A stretch of DNA of 64,000 bases from contig NZ_BMUG01000008.1 in NCBI RefSeq assembly GCF_014650075.1, positions 372,001-436,000 on the forward strand, read 5' to 3'. The DNA comes from Streptomyces microflavus. Lineage in GTDB: Bacteria; Actinomycetota; Actinomycetes; Streptomycetales; Streptomycetaceae. This document shows, piece by piece, positions 48,800 through 57,755 of this stretch. Numbering within the stretch: position 1 is the first letter of the stretch; each line of letters begins with the position of its first letter. Below the pieces are notes generated by a model. That model was not told where the DNA came from. It searched no databases and saw only the letters and a program-made list of their open reading frames with translations. The position numbers and the translations under genes were made by a program.

Positions 48800-49285
48800 T
48801 CACCGTCCGCGTGCTGCGTTCACGGCCGGTGCTCCGGGCGCCATGTGAACGGTGTGGTCGATCGCGCGGCTCTGACGGCGGGCGGCCCAGGCATCGGGGA
48901 ACCAGACGGCGGTGTACTTCTCAATGGCGTCGCGCAGCCCCGTGGTGACAGCCCCGTGCCACGGCGGGCGTCCGGGGAGGTGGTACTTGTCGAAGGTGGC
49001 GTAGTCCTTGGTGTTTGGGCGTCGGTCGGTGGCCTCGTCACGGCGGTGAAAGGTCCCGTGGTCCAGGAAGCTGAGCACCACCGCGTCGGTCTCACCGCGG
49101 TCCGGGTGGACGACCGCCACGCGCAGCCCTCCGTAGGTGTCGGCGTGGATGGTCTCGGCGAAGTCGATCCGAAGCCGCAGGGGTGCGCCGGGGACAGGGG
49201 CGGCGAAGTAGGTGTTGCCCACGACGGTGTGGTCGTAGAAGGGGAGGCACAGCTCGGCGAAGAACTCGGCGGCTTGGAGGGACAA
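48800..49285 (-). CDS. Uncharacterised protein of the DUF317 operon
   Basis: A 161-residue protein starting at a TTG behind GGAGA, 30 bp after the DUF317 stop. It has strand-rich segments (AEFFAELCLPFYDHTVVGNT, APLRLRIDFAETIHADTYGG, LRVAVVHPDRGETDAVVLSF) and a helix near the end (AVTTGLRDAIEKYTAVWFPD). I do not recognise a family. Its position in the operon suggests a role with the DUF317 proteins. Confidence 0.6.
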   Translation of the reverse strand: MSLQAAEFFAELCLPFYDHTVVGNTYFAAPVPGAPLRLRIDFAETIHADTYGGLRVAVVHPDRGETDAVVLSFLDHGTFHRRDEATDRRPNTKDYATFDKYHLPGRPPWHGAVTTGLRDAIEKYTAVWFPDAWAARRQSRAIDHTVHMAPGAPAVNAARGR

Positions 49286-49314
49286 GTAGGTCTCCGGACG
49301 GGGTCGGTGTGGTC

Positions 49315-50178
49315 CTACCGGCGTGGGCCGGGCAGGGCAGGCCGGCTGGTGGTGCTCCAGCGCGGGACGCTGGTCGCGGGGAGTGCGGCCGGGCGGCGGG
49401 CTGCGAGGGCCCGCCGTACGTCGCGCGGTGTGGGAGGCGGCGGGAGGATCGGGGTGAGCTGGGCCATCCCCTTGATGTAGCTGTAGGTGTCCTGCCGCCA
49501 TCGGAGCAGCGGAGCTGGATCGGCGACGCACTCGGTGACGGCGGTGAGCAGGGCGACGGGGGTGTCGGTGCTGGCCGTGGCGTACCAGACGGGCCGGTCG
49601 ATGGACTTGCCCGCCCACAGCTGCCAACGGGCGTCCCGTGTTGACAGCTCGGCTTCCGGATCGAGATCACCGGTGGCGAACTCCATGCCGGCGAGTCCGT
49701 CCGGGGCCTGGATGGCGAAGACGCCCCAGCGCGGGCGGTCGATCTCCCACCCCTGCTTCAGGAGCGGGACGATGGCGAGGAAGGGATTGTGCTCGTCGAT
49801 TCCGGCGACCGGCCGGGCCAGGTAGGTGGCCGGACCCTGCTCGTACGCCGTCGCGAGGGCGGTGGTGAACGCGGTCACGAACTCGGTCGGGGTGCGGTCG
49901 TTGAAACAGGCGCCCCAGGTCGGAGGGCCGAACGGGTCACGGTAGGCATTGATGCGCCAGAGCCCGTCGTCCTCTCCTCCGGGCAGGTAGCCGACGCGGA
50001 CCTTGCGGTCGGGGGCGTTGGTGTAGGCGTTGCCGAGGTCGTCGTGCTCGATGCTCCAGCCGAGGTCGAGGAGCGGGGCGAAGGCGGGGTCGCCGGTCCC
50101 GGTGGTGGAGGCGAGGTGGCGCGGGGAAACGTAGACGTCGCCGTCGGTCTCGTGTTGCGGAGCGGGCTTCTGGGTCAT
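49315..50178 (-). CDS. DUF317-type protein
   Basis: A 287-residue protein with the clearest DUF317 pattern in the window: VYVSPRHLASTTGTGDPAFA at the start, WRINAYRDPFGPPTWGACFN and then PTEFVTAFTTALATAYEQGP, followed by a second copy (WQLWAGKSIDRPVWYATAST and TPVALLTAVTECVAD). The two copies suggest an internal duplication. It starts inside the stop of the ATP-grasp gene (ATGA). Its function is unknown; linkage to an ATP-grasp ligase and a surface protein is the most useful clue. Confidence 0.75.
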   Translation of the reverse strand: MTQKPAPQHETDGDVYVSPRHLASTTGTGDPAFAPLLDLGWSIEHDDLGNAYTNAPDRKVRVGYLPGGEDDGLWRINAYRDPFGPPTWGACFNDRTPTEFVTAFTTALATAYEQGPATYLARPVAGIDEHNPFLAIVPLLKQGWEIDRPRWGVFAIQAPDGLAGMEFATGDLDPEAELSTRDARWQLWAGKSIDRPVWYATASTDTPVALLTAVTECVADPAPLLRWRQDTYSYIKGMAQLTPILPPPPTPRDVRRALAARRPAALPATSVPRWSTTSRPALPGPRR

Positions 50179-51455
50179 CGATCCGCCCTGGTGGTGACGG
50201 TGATCTCGTCGGCGGCGGTGTCGAGGCGTTCGGTGACCTCGGCGGTGGTCCGGCCGGTGACGATGTAGAACCCGGCGCGGGCGACGTACAGGTCGCCGTC
50301 GGGCGGCAGGACGAGCTGGTCGCCGATCTCGCGGATCCACCGCACCTGCCGCAGCCACGGGGTGTGGGCGGCGAACGGCTGGTTGATGTTCCGTTCGGTG
50401 AGGGTGCCGGAGGTGTCCGGGTAGAGCATGCGGATGCCCGCCGCCCCGTTGCGGGTCGGGGTGAGGTCCGGTGTCCGCCCGCACGCGAGGTCGGCAGCGG
50501 CCCGCGGCAGGTCAACACCGGTGGCAAGGTGGACCAGGTGGCCGATCATGTCGCCGCCAATCCTGGCATTGACCTCGATCAGCCGGGGCCGCCCGTCAAC
50601 GAGGCGCAGCTCGACGTGCTGCACTCCGTCGGTGATCCCCAGGGCCTTGACCGCCGCAGCGGCGGCGGGGGCGACCTGGGCCAGGAGCGGGTCGTGGGCG
50701 TCGACGGTGTGGCCGGTCTCGTCGAAGTACGGTGCGGGGCCCAGGTGCTTGCGGGTGACGGCGACCGCGGTGGTCTCGCCGCGGTGGGTGACGCATTCGA
50801 CGGAGAACTCCGGTCCGTCGAGGTACTCCTCGACCAGGACGCTGGTGTCCTCGCGGCTGCGGCTGGCGCCCTGGGAGGCGAACGCGAAGGCGTCGGGCAG
50901 TTCTTCGGGGCGGTCGACGCGGATCACGCCGATGCTGGCGGCGAACGCGGCGGGCTTGAGGACGGCAGGGTAACCCAGCGTCATCGTCGCCAGGCCCGCC
51001 TCCAGCAGGGTCCGTGCCTTCATCGAGCCGGCGGACGGTACGCCGTGGCGGGCGAACAGGGTGCGGGCGGTGGCCTTGTTGCGGCAGGCTCGCATCACCT
51101 CGACGGAGGGCGAGGGCAGACCCAGCTCGTGGGTGAGGACGGCGGTGGGGACGAGGTTCCACTCGTCCCAGGTGACCACCCCGGCGAGGTCGTGGCGCTC
51201 GGCCAGATCCCGGCCGCCGGCGAGCAGTGCGGCAGGGTCGCTCAGGTCGACGACGGCGTGGCCGACGATGAACGGCTTCTCCCACGACGGCTCGGTGCCG
51301 GTGAGCAGGACGACGTCGTACGCGGCGGCCACCTGCTCAAGGCAGTAGCCGCGATAGGTCTCGTCACCGGGAGACACGACGAGGACGAGGGGGGTCCGCG
51401 CGGAATTGCGTTCGTTGCACGATTCGGAGGGGTTGAACGTGGTGGTCTGCGACAT
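50175..51455 (-). CDS. ATP-grasp carboxylate-amine ligase family protein
   Basis: A 426-residue ATP-grasp protein that would couple ATP hydrolysis to joining a carboxylate to an amine or thiol. Visible features are the ATP-binding strand YPAVLKPAAFAASIGVIRVD, the VLVEEYLDGPEFSVECVTHR hinge segment, and the metal-binding end QHVELRLVDGRPRLIEVNAR followed by GGDMIGHLVHLATGVDLPRA. The N-terminal Rossmann-like region (PLVLVVSPGDETYRGYC) fits. The substrate is unknown. It is the first gene of the - strand operon, with its promoter probably in 51456-51546. Confidence 0.82.
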   Translation of the reverse strand: MSQTTTFNPSESCNERNSARTPLVLVVSPGDETYRGYCLEQVAAAYDVVLLTGTEPSWEKPFIVGHAVVDLSDPAALLAGGRDLAERHDLAGVVTWDEWNLVPTAVLTHELGLPSPSVEVMRACRNKATARTLFARHGVPSAGSMKARTLLEAGLATMTLGYPAVLKPAAFAASIGVIRVDRPEELPDAFAFASQGASRSREDTSVLVEEYLDGPEFSVECVTHRGETTAVAVTRKHLGPAPYFDETGHTVDAHDPLLAQVAPAAAAAVKALGITDGVQHVELRLVDGRPRLIEVNARIGGDMIGHLVHLATGVDLPRAAADLACGRTPDLTPTRNGAAGIRMLYPDTSGTLTERNINQPFAAHTPWLRQVRWIREIGDQLVLPPDGDLYVARAGFYIVTGRTTAEVTERLDTAADEITVTTRADR

Positions 51456-51492
51456 TGTGCGCGTTCCTTTCAGGGGAGGTTAGTGGCATTGA

Positions 51493-51518
51493 CCTGCACC
51501 GTTGCAGGGATGCCTGCA
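51493..51518. promoter_or_regulatory. Alternating hexamer repeats between divergent genes
   Basis: CCTGCA (51493), TGCAGG (51503) and CCTGCA (51513) alternate in orientation with a 10-bp period, forming overlapping dyads. They lie between the divergent ATP-grasp and integrase genes and could bind a regulator (for example the HTH protein at 52678) or the recombinase. Confidence 0.45.
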
Positions 51519-51546
51519 TTTGATGAATGATTCGCCCACCTAGTGG

Positions 51547-52665
51547 ATGGGTGGGTCTGTGTCTGGAACGGTCGCGAGCGAGAGTTCAGCCCGGTTGGTT
51601 CTGCTATCTGGTGTCTCGCTGCTGCATCCCGAGGAAGCGGTCTTCGAAGCGATGCTGGAGGGGTGGGAACGGCAGCAGCGGGGAGGCCGCCAGCTGCAGC
51701 CCGACACGGTCCGGGGGCGACTGAACCTCATCCGCCGCTTCGGGAAGTTCACCAACCGCTACCCGTGGCAGTGGGCGGCGGCCGATGTCGATGAGTGGAT
51801 GACCCACTTGACGTCCGAGCTACACCGGGCGGAATCGACAATCCGCGGATACCAGACGGGACTTCGTCTCTTCTGCGACTACATCACTTCGCCCCACTAC
51901 CAGTGGCCGGCGGAGTGCGAGTCCCGGTTCGGCACCCATCCGGTGCAGGTCTGCCACGAGTGGAACACCGTCTCTCATCTGGTCGACTACGAGGGCGACC
52001 CCGACCGGCGGCCGATGACCCGCGAAGAGATCCAGCTCTTCTTCGACTACGCCGACGACCAGGTCGACCGCGCGATCCGGCTCGGCCGCAAGGGAGCCCT
52101 CGCCGCCTACCGCGATGCGACGGTCTTCAAGGCCATTTACGGCTGGGGCCTGCGCTGCACCGAGACCTCGAAGCTCGACATCACCGACTTCTACCGCAGC
52201 CCCAAAGCGCCCGAGCTCGGCCGGTACGGATCGCTCCACGTCCGGTACGGGAAACGGTCCAAAGGCACGCCGCCCAAACGCCGGATGGTGCTCAGCGTCA
52301 TGCCCTGGGCCGTCGACGCGGTCGAGGACTACGTCGTCAACATCCGCTCGCGCTACACCTCGGCCTCGAAGAAGCCCGCTCTGTGGCTGACCGAGCGTGG
52401 AGGGCGCCTGCGGCCCCGAGAGATCGAGGAGCGCTTCGCCGCCTACCGCGACGCGCTCGGGCTGGACAAGGAACTGGTCCCGCACTGCCTGCGGCACAGC
52501 CACGTCACGCACCAGATCGAGGACGGCGCCGATCCCACATTCGTCCAGAACCAGGTCGGACACCGGTATCCGTCCACCACCGCCCTCTACACCGGCGTGA
52601 GCGGGGACTTCATGAACACAATGATGCGCAAGGTTTTGGACCGTGCCCTGAACAACGGGCAGTAG
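51547..52665 (+). CDS. Tyrosine recombinase, catalytic residues present
   Basis: A 372-residue site-specific recombinase. The N-terminal SAM-like arm domain (VRGRLNLIRRFGKFTNRYPW, IRGYQTGLRLFCDYI) is followed by the catalytic domain: Arg in YGWGLRCTETSKL, a Lys in RYGKRSKG, HxxR in HCLRHSHVTH, His in VGHRYPS and the nucleophilic Tyr in TALYTGV. It is the first of three genes in a row that appear to act together (with 52678 and 53035). The start is uncertain: the ATG at 51547 is used, but no strong ribosome-binding site is visible. Confidence 0.85.
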   Translation: MGGSVSGTVASESSARLVLLSGVSLLHPEEAVFEAMLEGWERQQRGGRQLQPDTVRGRLNLIRRFGKFTNRYPWQWAAADVDEWMTHLTSELHRAESTIRGYQTGLRLFCDYITSPHYQWPAECESRFGTHPVQVCHEWNTVSHLVDYEGDPDRRPMTREEIQLFFDYADDQVDRAIRLGRKGALAAYRDATVFKAIYGWGLRCTETSKLDITDFYRSPKAPELGRYGSLHVRYGKRSKGTPPKRRMVLSVMPWAVDAVEDYVVNIRSRYTSASKKPALWLTERGGRLRPREIEERFAAYRDALGLDKELVPHCLRHSHVTHQIEDGADPTFVQNQVGHRYPSTTALYTGVSGDFMNTMMRKVLDRALNNGQ

Positions 52666-52677
52666 GGAGTCGTCGAC

Positions 52678-53025
52678 GTGACCGCCAAACTGGACTACCG
52701 CTGGCACCTGCGGGAGATCATGGCCACCCGCGGCATGTTCTCCACCACGGACCTTCGCCCACTGCTGGCCGAACGCGGCATCGATCTCTCCCCCAGCCAG
52801 ACGTACCGCCTGGTCGTCGAGCGGCCCGAACGGCTGAGCCTGAAGACGCTCATGGCACTGCTCGACATCCTCGGCTGCACGATGAACGAGCTGATCGAGC
52901 CCGTGGCCGTCCCCCGGGCGGGCCGCCGCAAGGCCGCCGCGGGCGGCACCATCGAACAGCCCGGCCAAGGCCCCTCCGGTGTAGGCGACTTCAGGCCCAA
53001 GCGCGCCAGGATCGTCCCCGAATAG
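52678..53025 (+). CDS. Small Cro/CI-type helix-turn-helix protein
   Basis: A 115-residue protein from a GTG start 12 bp after the recombinase. It carries a Cro/CI-type helix-turn-helix (TTDLRPLLAERGIDLSPSQT, RLSLKTLMALLDILGCTMNE) and a basic, Gly-rich tail. It probably regulates the recombinase or acts as an accessory DNA-binding factor, like the small third protein of Tn554-type systems; that comparison is by layout only. Confidence 0.72.
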   Translation: MTAKLDYRWHLREIMATRGMFSTTDLRPLLAERGIDLSPSQTYRLVVERPERLSLKTLMALLDILGCTMNELIEPVAVPRAGRRKAAAGGTIEQPGQGPSGVGDFRPKRARIVPE

Positions 53026-53034
53026 GAGAACCAC

Positions 53035-55542
53035 GTGGCCTCTGCCCCTCTGCCCCGCGTTGCCGTCGAGCCTGAACGCGTGATCGTGGAGGCCGTCCTG
53101 GCGGCCGAACCGGACCTGTCGGCCCCGCTGGTGGAGGCCATCCTCGTCGCGACGGTCAAACGCAGACCGGCTCGGCGCGAGCTCGCCGAGGCGCTGATGG
53201 CCGACCCCGGCCTGCTGACCTCCGGCCGCCCCGAAGGGCCGCGGGCCGTCGAGCGCCTGATCCGCGCACTTCTCGACCAGGGTGCCGTGAACCTGAAACT
53301 GCCGTGCTGCGCCCGCTGCGGCAACGAACGGCCCCTCAAAGCGTGGGACGGCGACCAGCGGATCTGTGGCTCGTGCCTGGCCCGCCGTATCGCGGTCGCC
53401 AACCCGTGCGTGATCTGCGGCAGCAGGAACTTCTCCGGCCGCGACCACCTCGGCCGGCCCCGGTGCCGTCGGCACACGCCGGACGAAGGGCTCGACGTCC
53501 TGACCGACCTGTGCAAGCGCATCTCCGTCCTCGCCCCGGGCCTGTCGCACTTGGACATCGCCGACGCCGTCCGCACCGCGGACAGCAGCCGCAACGGGCA
53601 GACCCGGCTCCTTCGCGCCCTGAACAAGGTGCCCGGATTGCTGAGTGGAGACGGCGCCCACGGACCACCACGAACCATCCGTCTGATCAAGGCCCTCGCC
53701 GACCGCGGAGCTTCGGCGCTGGTCATACCGCCATGCCCCTTCTGCCACCGCGACGTACCACTCAGCCACACGCGCCAGGACCTGCGCTGCTGCACCTTGT
53801 GCTGGCGTGCCACCCGCACCCAGGAGTGCTCGCGCTGCCACCGGGAGAGATGGATCGCCTCCCGGACAGCCGACGGCGCACCCCTGTGCGGGCCATGCGG
53901 ACAGACCGACATCATCAACCAGCTGCCCTGCACCAGCTGCGGGAATACCGCTCACATCGTCCAGCGCACCGAGGACCAGGCCCTGTGCCAGCGCTGCTAC
54001 CAGCGCCCCACCACGACCTGCTCCACCTGCGGACAGCTCCGGCCGTGCTACTACGCCACCACCAGCACCCCCAGGTGCGGGCCATGCCACTCCAAGGCGC
54101 AACCCCACAAGGTCTGCACCAGCTGCGGAACCGAACGCCGCGCTGTCTACCGAACCCCGGCGGGCGACCCTCTCTGCACGCCCTGCGGAGCCCCACGTGT
54201 CCCATGCGTCACCTGCGGACACACGCGCAGGGTCGCTGGCCGCACCGCGCAGGGCGAACCCCTTTGCGAGGGCTGCTGGGAGAGACACCCGCGAGCACGC
54301 CGCCCCTGCACCACGTGCGGAGCCGTCGAGAGGCTCTACCACCACGGCCTGTGCACCGCCTGCGCCGCTCAGCAAACGCTGCTCAGTCTGCTCACCGGAC
54401 CCGACGGCGCCGTACGCGAAGACCTGACCCCATCCCTCCACGCCATGCGGCTCCTGCCGCCGGCCGCCGTCCTGCGATGGCTCAGGGGAGTACCGGCCCT
54501 GCGCGCGATCCTGAAGGAACTGGCCTCGGCTCAGGGGCCCGTCACCCATCAGACCCTCGACCTCTGCCATCCGCCGAAGGTCGTCAGCGCCCTGCGCGCT
54601 GTCCTGGTGGCCGGCGGCGCCCTGCCCGACCGGGACGAACATCTCGCCGCCCTCGAACAGTGGCTGCCCCGGACCTACGCCCGCATCGAGAACACCGCAG
54701 ACCGCAAATCGCTTCGCAACTACACCGCTTGGAACCCCATGCGCCGGCTGCGCCGGTTGCCCTCCGGGAAGAAAGTCACCCACGGACAGGCCGACGCCGT
54801 CCGCCACGAAATCCGCAACGCCGTACGACTCCTGGAATGGCTCCGAGCCCAGGACCTCGCCCTGCGCGACTGCACGCAGGATCACCTCGACGCCTGGCTC
54901 GCCGACGGCCCCGACGCCCGTGCGCTCGTTCGATCCTTCCTCCTGTGGGCCCACCGCCACGGCCACGCCCGACCACTCGACGCTCCCAGCCTCAACAGCA
55001 ACGCCGCGGTCAACCTGATCGCCCGGGACCAGCGCTGGAGCATGGTCCGCCACCTCGTCCAGACCACCAGTCTCGACGTCGTAGACCGCGCGGCAGGACT
55101 CCTCCTGCTGCTCTTCGGCCAGCCGCCGAGCCGCATCATCCAGCTCACCACAGACCACGTCGTCGACCACGGAGACAAGATCACGATTCGCCTCGGACGC
55201 ACCCCAGCCGAACTGCCCGCTCCCCTCGACGACCTCATCCGCCAACTCGTCGACCGGCGTCAAGGTCACGCCGCCGCGAGGCCCGCCGAGGAGTCCAAGT
55301 GGCTCTTCCCCGGTGGACTCGTAGGCCGACCGCTCAGCCCTGCTCATCTGAGTAAGCGCCTGAAGGCCGCAGGGGTCCGGCCCCGCCTCGCCCGCAACAC
55401 AGCCCTGATGGACATCGCGTCCGAGCTGCCAGCCGCCGTCGTAAGCCGCCTGCTCGGTGTCCACCAGAACACCGCCGACGCCTGGCGCCTCGAAAGCGAG
55501 GGCCCTGGAGCCGCATACGCGGCAGATCTCATCCGCCGCTGA
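53035..55542 (+). CDS. Large zinc-ribbon protein with degenerate tyrosine-recombinase domain
   Basis: An 835-residue protein from GTG 53035 behind AGGAGAA. Residues 1-90 and about 150-240 are two related helical units (each near LLTSGRPEGPRAVERLI and LLSGDGAHGPPRTIRLI), an internal duplication. Nine CxxC...CxxC zinc-ribbon modules lie at about residues 86-440 (CARC, CVIC, CPFC, CSRC, CTSC, CSTC, CTSC, CVTC and CTTC; the second is incomplete). The C-terminal part resembles a tyrosine-recombinase domain: an Arg in GQPPSRIIQLTTDHV and a His in LLGVHQNTADAW. Trp stands where the catalytic Tyr is expected and the HxxR pair is not evident, so it is probably inactive and structural. Confidence 0.75.
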   Translation: MASAPLPRVAVEPERVIVEAVLAAEPDLSAPLVEAILVATVKRRPARRELAEALMADPGLLTSGRPEGPRAVERLIRALLDQGAVNLKLPCCARCGNERPLKAWDGDQRICGSCLARRIAVANPCVICGSRNFSGRDHLGRPRCRRHTPDEGLDVLTDLCKRISVLAPGLSHLDIADAVRTADSSRNGQTRLLRALNKVPGLLSGDGAHGPPRTIRLIKALADRGASALVIPPCPFCHRDVPLSHTRQDLRCCTLCWRATRTQECSRCHRERWIASRTADGAPLCGPCGQTDIINQLPCTSCGNTAHIVQRTEDQALCQRCYQRPTTTCSTCGQLRPCYYATTSTPRCGPCHSKAQPHKVCTSCGTERRAVYRTPAGDPLCTPCGAPRVPCVTCGHTRRVAGRTAQGEPLCEGCWERHPRARRPCTTCGAVERLYHHGLCTACAAQQTLLSLLTGPDGAVREDLTPSLHAMRLLPPAAVLRWLRGVPALRAILKELASAQGPVTHQTLDLCHPPKVVSALRAVLVAGGALPDRDEHLAALEQWLPRTYARIENTADRKSLRNYTAWNPMRRLRRLPSGKKVTHGQADAVRHEIRNAVRLLEWLRAQDLALRDCTQDHLDAWLADGPDARALVRSFLLWAHRHGHARPLDAPSLNSNAAVNLIARDQRWSMVRHLVQTTSLDVVDRAAGLLLLLFGQPPSRIIQLTTDHVVDHGDKITIRLGRTPAELPAPLDDLIRQLVDRRQGHAAARPAEESKWLFPGGLVGRPLSPAHLSKRLKAAGVRPRLARNTALMDIASELPAAVVSRLLGVHQNTADAWRLESEGPGAAYAADLIRR

Positions 55543-55654
55543 GCATCCATTCCGCACGTTCTGACAACGCGGGTTACCAATACGAGCGGACAAGAAGGGG
55601 TGCTCCGTATCGGTGGACAGCAGGGGAAAAGACGAGAGAGCGGGTGCCGTCGGG

Positions 55655-55957
55655 TCAGGCGGCACGGCGGCGGCGCAGCTCGAACGCAGGTGCCCAGTGG
55701 GGGTGTTCGTCGATCAGCTGGCGTGCGTAGAGGGCGGTGTAGTTGTTGTTCAACCCGGCGACGCCGTGCGGGAGCTGCCCGCGCAGGTCCTCGAAGAGGT
55801 CCTTGAGGCTGATCCGGGTCGCGCCGGCGGCCAGGCGGCGTGCGGCCATGCGCTCCAGGGCCCGGTAGACGTGCGGGTTGTGGGCGTCGAAGGTGCGGAA
55901 CTGCTCGGTGATACTGCGACCGGTCGCGCGGTGCGATCCGAGGATGGCGGTGGGCAT
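55655..55957 (-). CDS. Phage/plasmid-type small protein
   Basis: A 100-residue protein with EQFRTFDAHNPHVYRALERM, ISLKDLFEDLRG and NNNYTALYARQLIDEHP, the pattern of small proteins common in actinophages and plasmids. Its function is unknown. It is the last gene of the long - strand run and lies 32 bp after the transporter gene. It converges on the recombinase trio. Confidence 0.65.
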   Translation of the reverse strand: MPTAILGSHRATGRSITEQFRTFDAHNPHVYRALERMAARRLAAGATRISLKDLFEDLRGQLPHGVAGLNNNYTALYARQLIDEHPHWAPAFELRRRRAA

Positions 55958-55989
55958 GAGGATCTCCACAGGCTGGGGGTGTGCCGGGT

Positions 55990-57225
55990 TCAGGTGCGCA
56001 GGGCGGGGTCGGTGCGCAGGCGGGCGAAGGCGCAGAGCAGGCCGAGGGCCTGCAGAGCGGCGCACGCGGTGATGACGTGGCCCAGCGCGTCGGGCGGGGT
56101 GAGCGCAGTGAGCACGCCGGCGACAGGGAAAGGCAGCAGGAGGATGAGGATGGTCGCCGACAGGGTGCTGCCGAACTTCTCCGGCGGGATGAGCCGGGAG
56201 CGCAGGGTGCGCAGCACGACCGCCATGCCGCCCTCGGCCGCCATGAGGACCGCGACCAGGACCAGGTAGGAGCGGTAGTCGGGGGCCTGAGCGGCGGCGA
56301 GGCAGGCGAGCGAGGCGAGGGCCGCGCAAACTGCGCCGATCGGCCACAGACCGAGGCGGTCGAGTGCGAACCGGCAGATCGCAACGCTGAGGAGCGTGGC
56401 CGCCGCAGCCGCGGACCAGACCAGACCGACGGCGGTGGTGGACTGCCCGAAGTGCTGGACGACGATCACCGGGCCGGCCGCCTGGAGCAGCCCGGTGGCC
56501 AGGTTGGACAGGGTCAGACCGGTCACGAGCCAGCCGAGCGCGGGCAGCGAGCGGATCGTGCGCCACCCGGTGCGCAGGCCGGAACTCTGGTGCCCCTTCG
56601 GCGCACGGGCCGGCACTACGGGCGAGGGGGGTGTGCGCAGGGCGAGAAGCGCGGCGACCAGCGAGAGCACGGTGACAACGACGAGCATCGGCGGCGGACC
56701 GGCCAGCAGAAGCAGTCCGGCGAGCGCCGGGCCCGCCAGCATCGCTGTCTGGTCGATGCCGAGCAGGACGGCCTGCACCCGGTGGGCTCGCCGTCCCGCC
56801 CTGCGGCCGGCGGCACCGCCCGCGGTCTCGGCCGCGATGTAGCTGAACTCGGTGAGCACGCCGGTCATCGCGGCGAGCACCATCACGGTCCCGCTCGCCA
56901 CGTGGCCGGACGGGTGCAGGTAGAGGACGACCGCCCCGGCGGCGAGCACCAACGCACGTCCCAGGGAGGCGAGGTGGAACACCACCGCCGCCCCGCGCCG
57001 GTCGACGACCGCTCCGGCCCACCCGAACGCCGCCAGCCTGGGGATCCACTCCAGGGCGAAGGCCAAGCCCGTCAGCGCGGCGGAGTTCGTGGTGGCCAGG
57101 ACCAGCAGCGGAATGCCGTAGGTCGACATCGCGAGAGCCAGCGCGTCGGCCGTGCGCGGCAGGTAGATGCTGCCCATCAACCCGGTGGGGTGGCGGGCGT
57201 GCCGGGGTTCGACGCCTAGGCTCAC
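55990..57225 (-). CDS. MFS transporter
   Basis: A 411-residue major facilitator with about ten to twelve hydrophobic segments (GIPLLVLATTNSAALTGLAF, LGRALVLAAGAVVLYL, MLVVVTVLSLVAALLAL, SYLVLVAVLMAAEGGMAVVL). A short basic loop with RRAGRRAHRV lies after the sixth helix. It is probably a drug or peptide exporter of the DHA type; the substrate is unknown. The GTG at 57225 overlaps the stop of the upstream regulator (GTGA). Confidence 0.8.
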   Translation of the reverse strand: MSLGVEPRHARHPTGLMGSIYLPRTADALALAMSTYGIPLLVLATTNSAALTGLAFALEWIPRLAAFGWAGAVVDRRGAAVVFHLASLGRALVLAAGAVVLYLHPSGHVASGTVMVLAAMTGVLTEFSYIAAETAGGAAGRRAGRRAHRVQAVLLGIDQTAMLAGPALAGLLLLAGPPPMLVVVTVLSLVAALLALRTPPSPVVPARAPKGHQSSGLRTGWRTIRSLPALGWLVTGLTLSNLATGLLQAAGPVIVVQHFGQSTTAVGLVWSAAAAATLLSVAICRFALDRLGLWPIGAVCAALASLACLAAAQAPDYRSYLVLVAVLMAAEGGMAVVLRTLRSRLIPPEKFGSTLSATILILLLPFPVAGVLTALTPPDALGHVITACAALQALGLLCAFARLRTDPALRT

Positions 57226-57755
57226 GCGGCGCGCCCGTATTCGGGATCGGGTTCGAGGAGCGCGGCGATCTGCGGATGAGCGTCCAGCCACTGCAGCAGC
57301 AGAGCCCGAGGTCCGGACGGCGCCCAGCCGACCTCGGCATCGGCCAGTTCGACGCCCGACCGGCGGGTGGAGCCTCCTGCCGGGCCCGGGGCGGGGAGGG
57401 ATTCTACGAGGCTGAGGGTGTGCCGGATGCGGCTCGTGAAGTCGCTGACGCGGGTCGGGTAGGCGTGGTGTCGGGCCCATCGGGCTATGGCGTCGTAGAA
57501 GTCGGCCAGCTCCACGCCGGAAGTCGTGAGTTCGAGGCCGGCGCCGGGGGCGGAGCAGACGAGATCGTGCACGCGGGCAACGTCCTTGATCCGGCGCAGG
57601 TGGTGCGTGGAGAGGTCGGGCAGGGTGCTGGCCAGCTTTCGCGGCGGGATCGGCCCGTTGTCGTCGATCTCGGTGATCAGCCGGATGAGTGCCGGTGAGG
57701 ACAGGAAATCGGCGGCGGCGTGCAGGTTGGCGGAGGTGAAGGAGGAGGTGGTCAT
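57222..57755 (-). CDS. Winged-helix regulator-like protein
   Basis: A 177-residue protein with a winged-helix-like N-terminal half (FLSSPALIRLITEIDDNGPI, PRKLASTLPDLSTHHLRRIK, LELTTSGVELADFYDAIARW) and a low-complexity linker before a short helical end (ALLLQWLDAHPQIAALLEPD). It resembles HxlR/MarR-type DNA-binding domains. It starts inside the stop of the HxlR-type gene and ends inside the transporter start, so the three form a coupled regulator-transporter unit. Confidence 0.68.
   Translation of the reverse strand: MTTSSFTSANLHAAADFLSSPALIRLITEIDDNGPIPPRKLASTLPDLSTHHLRRIKDVARVHDLVCSAPGAGLELTTSGVELADFYDAIARWARHHAYPTRVSDFTSRIRHTLSLVESLPAPGPAGGSTRRSGVELADAEVGWAPSGPRALLLQWLDAHPQIAALLEPDPEYGRAA

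Noticed and set aside
51820..55665. A very long open frame (about 1,280 codons) on the - strand
   Set aside because: It is antisense to the recombinase trio, whose catalytic and zinc motifs and codon bias prove the + strand genes. Long antisense frames are common at this G+C content.
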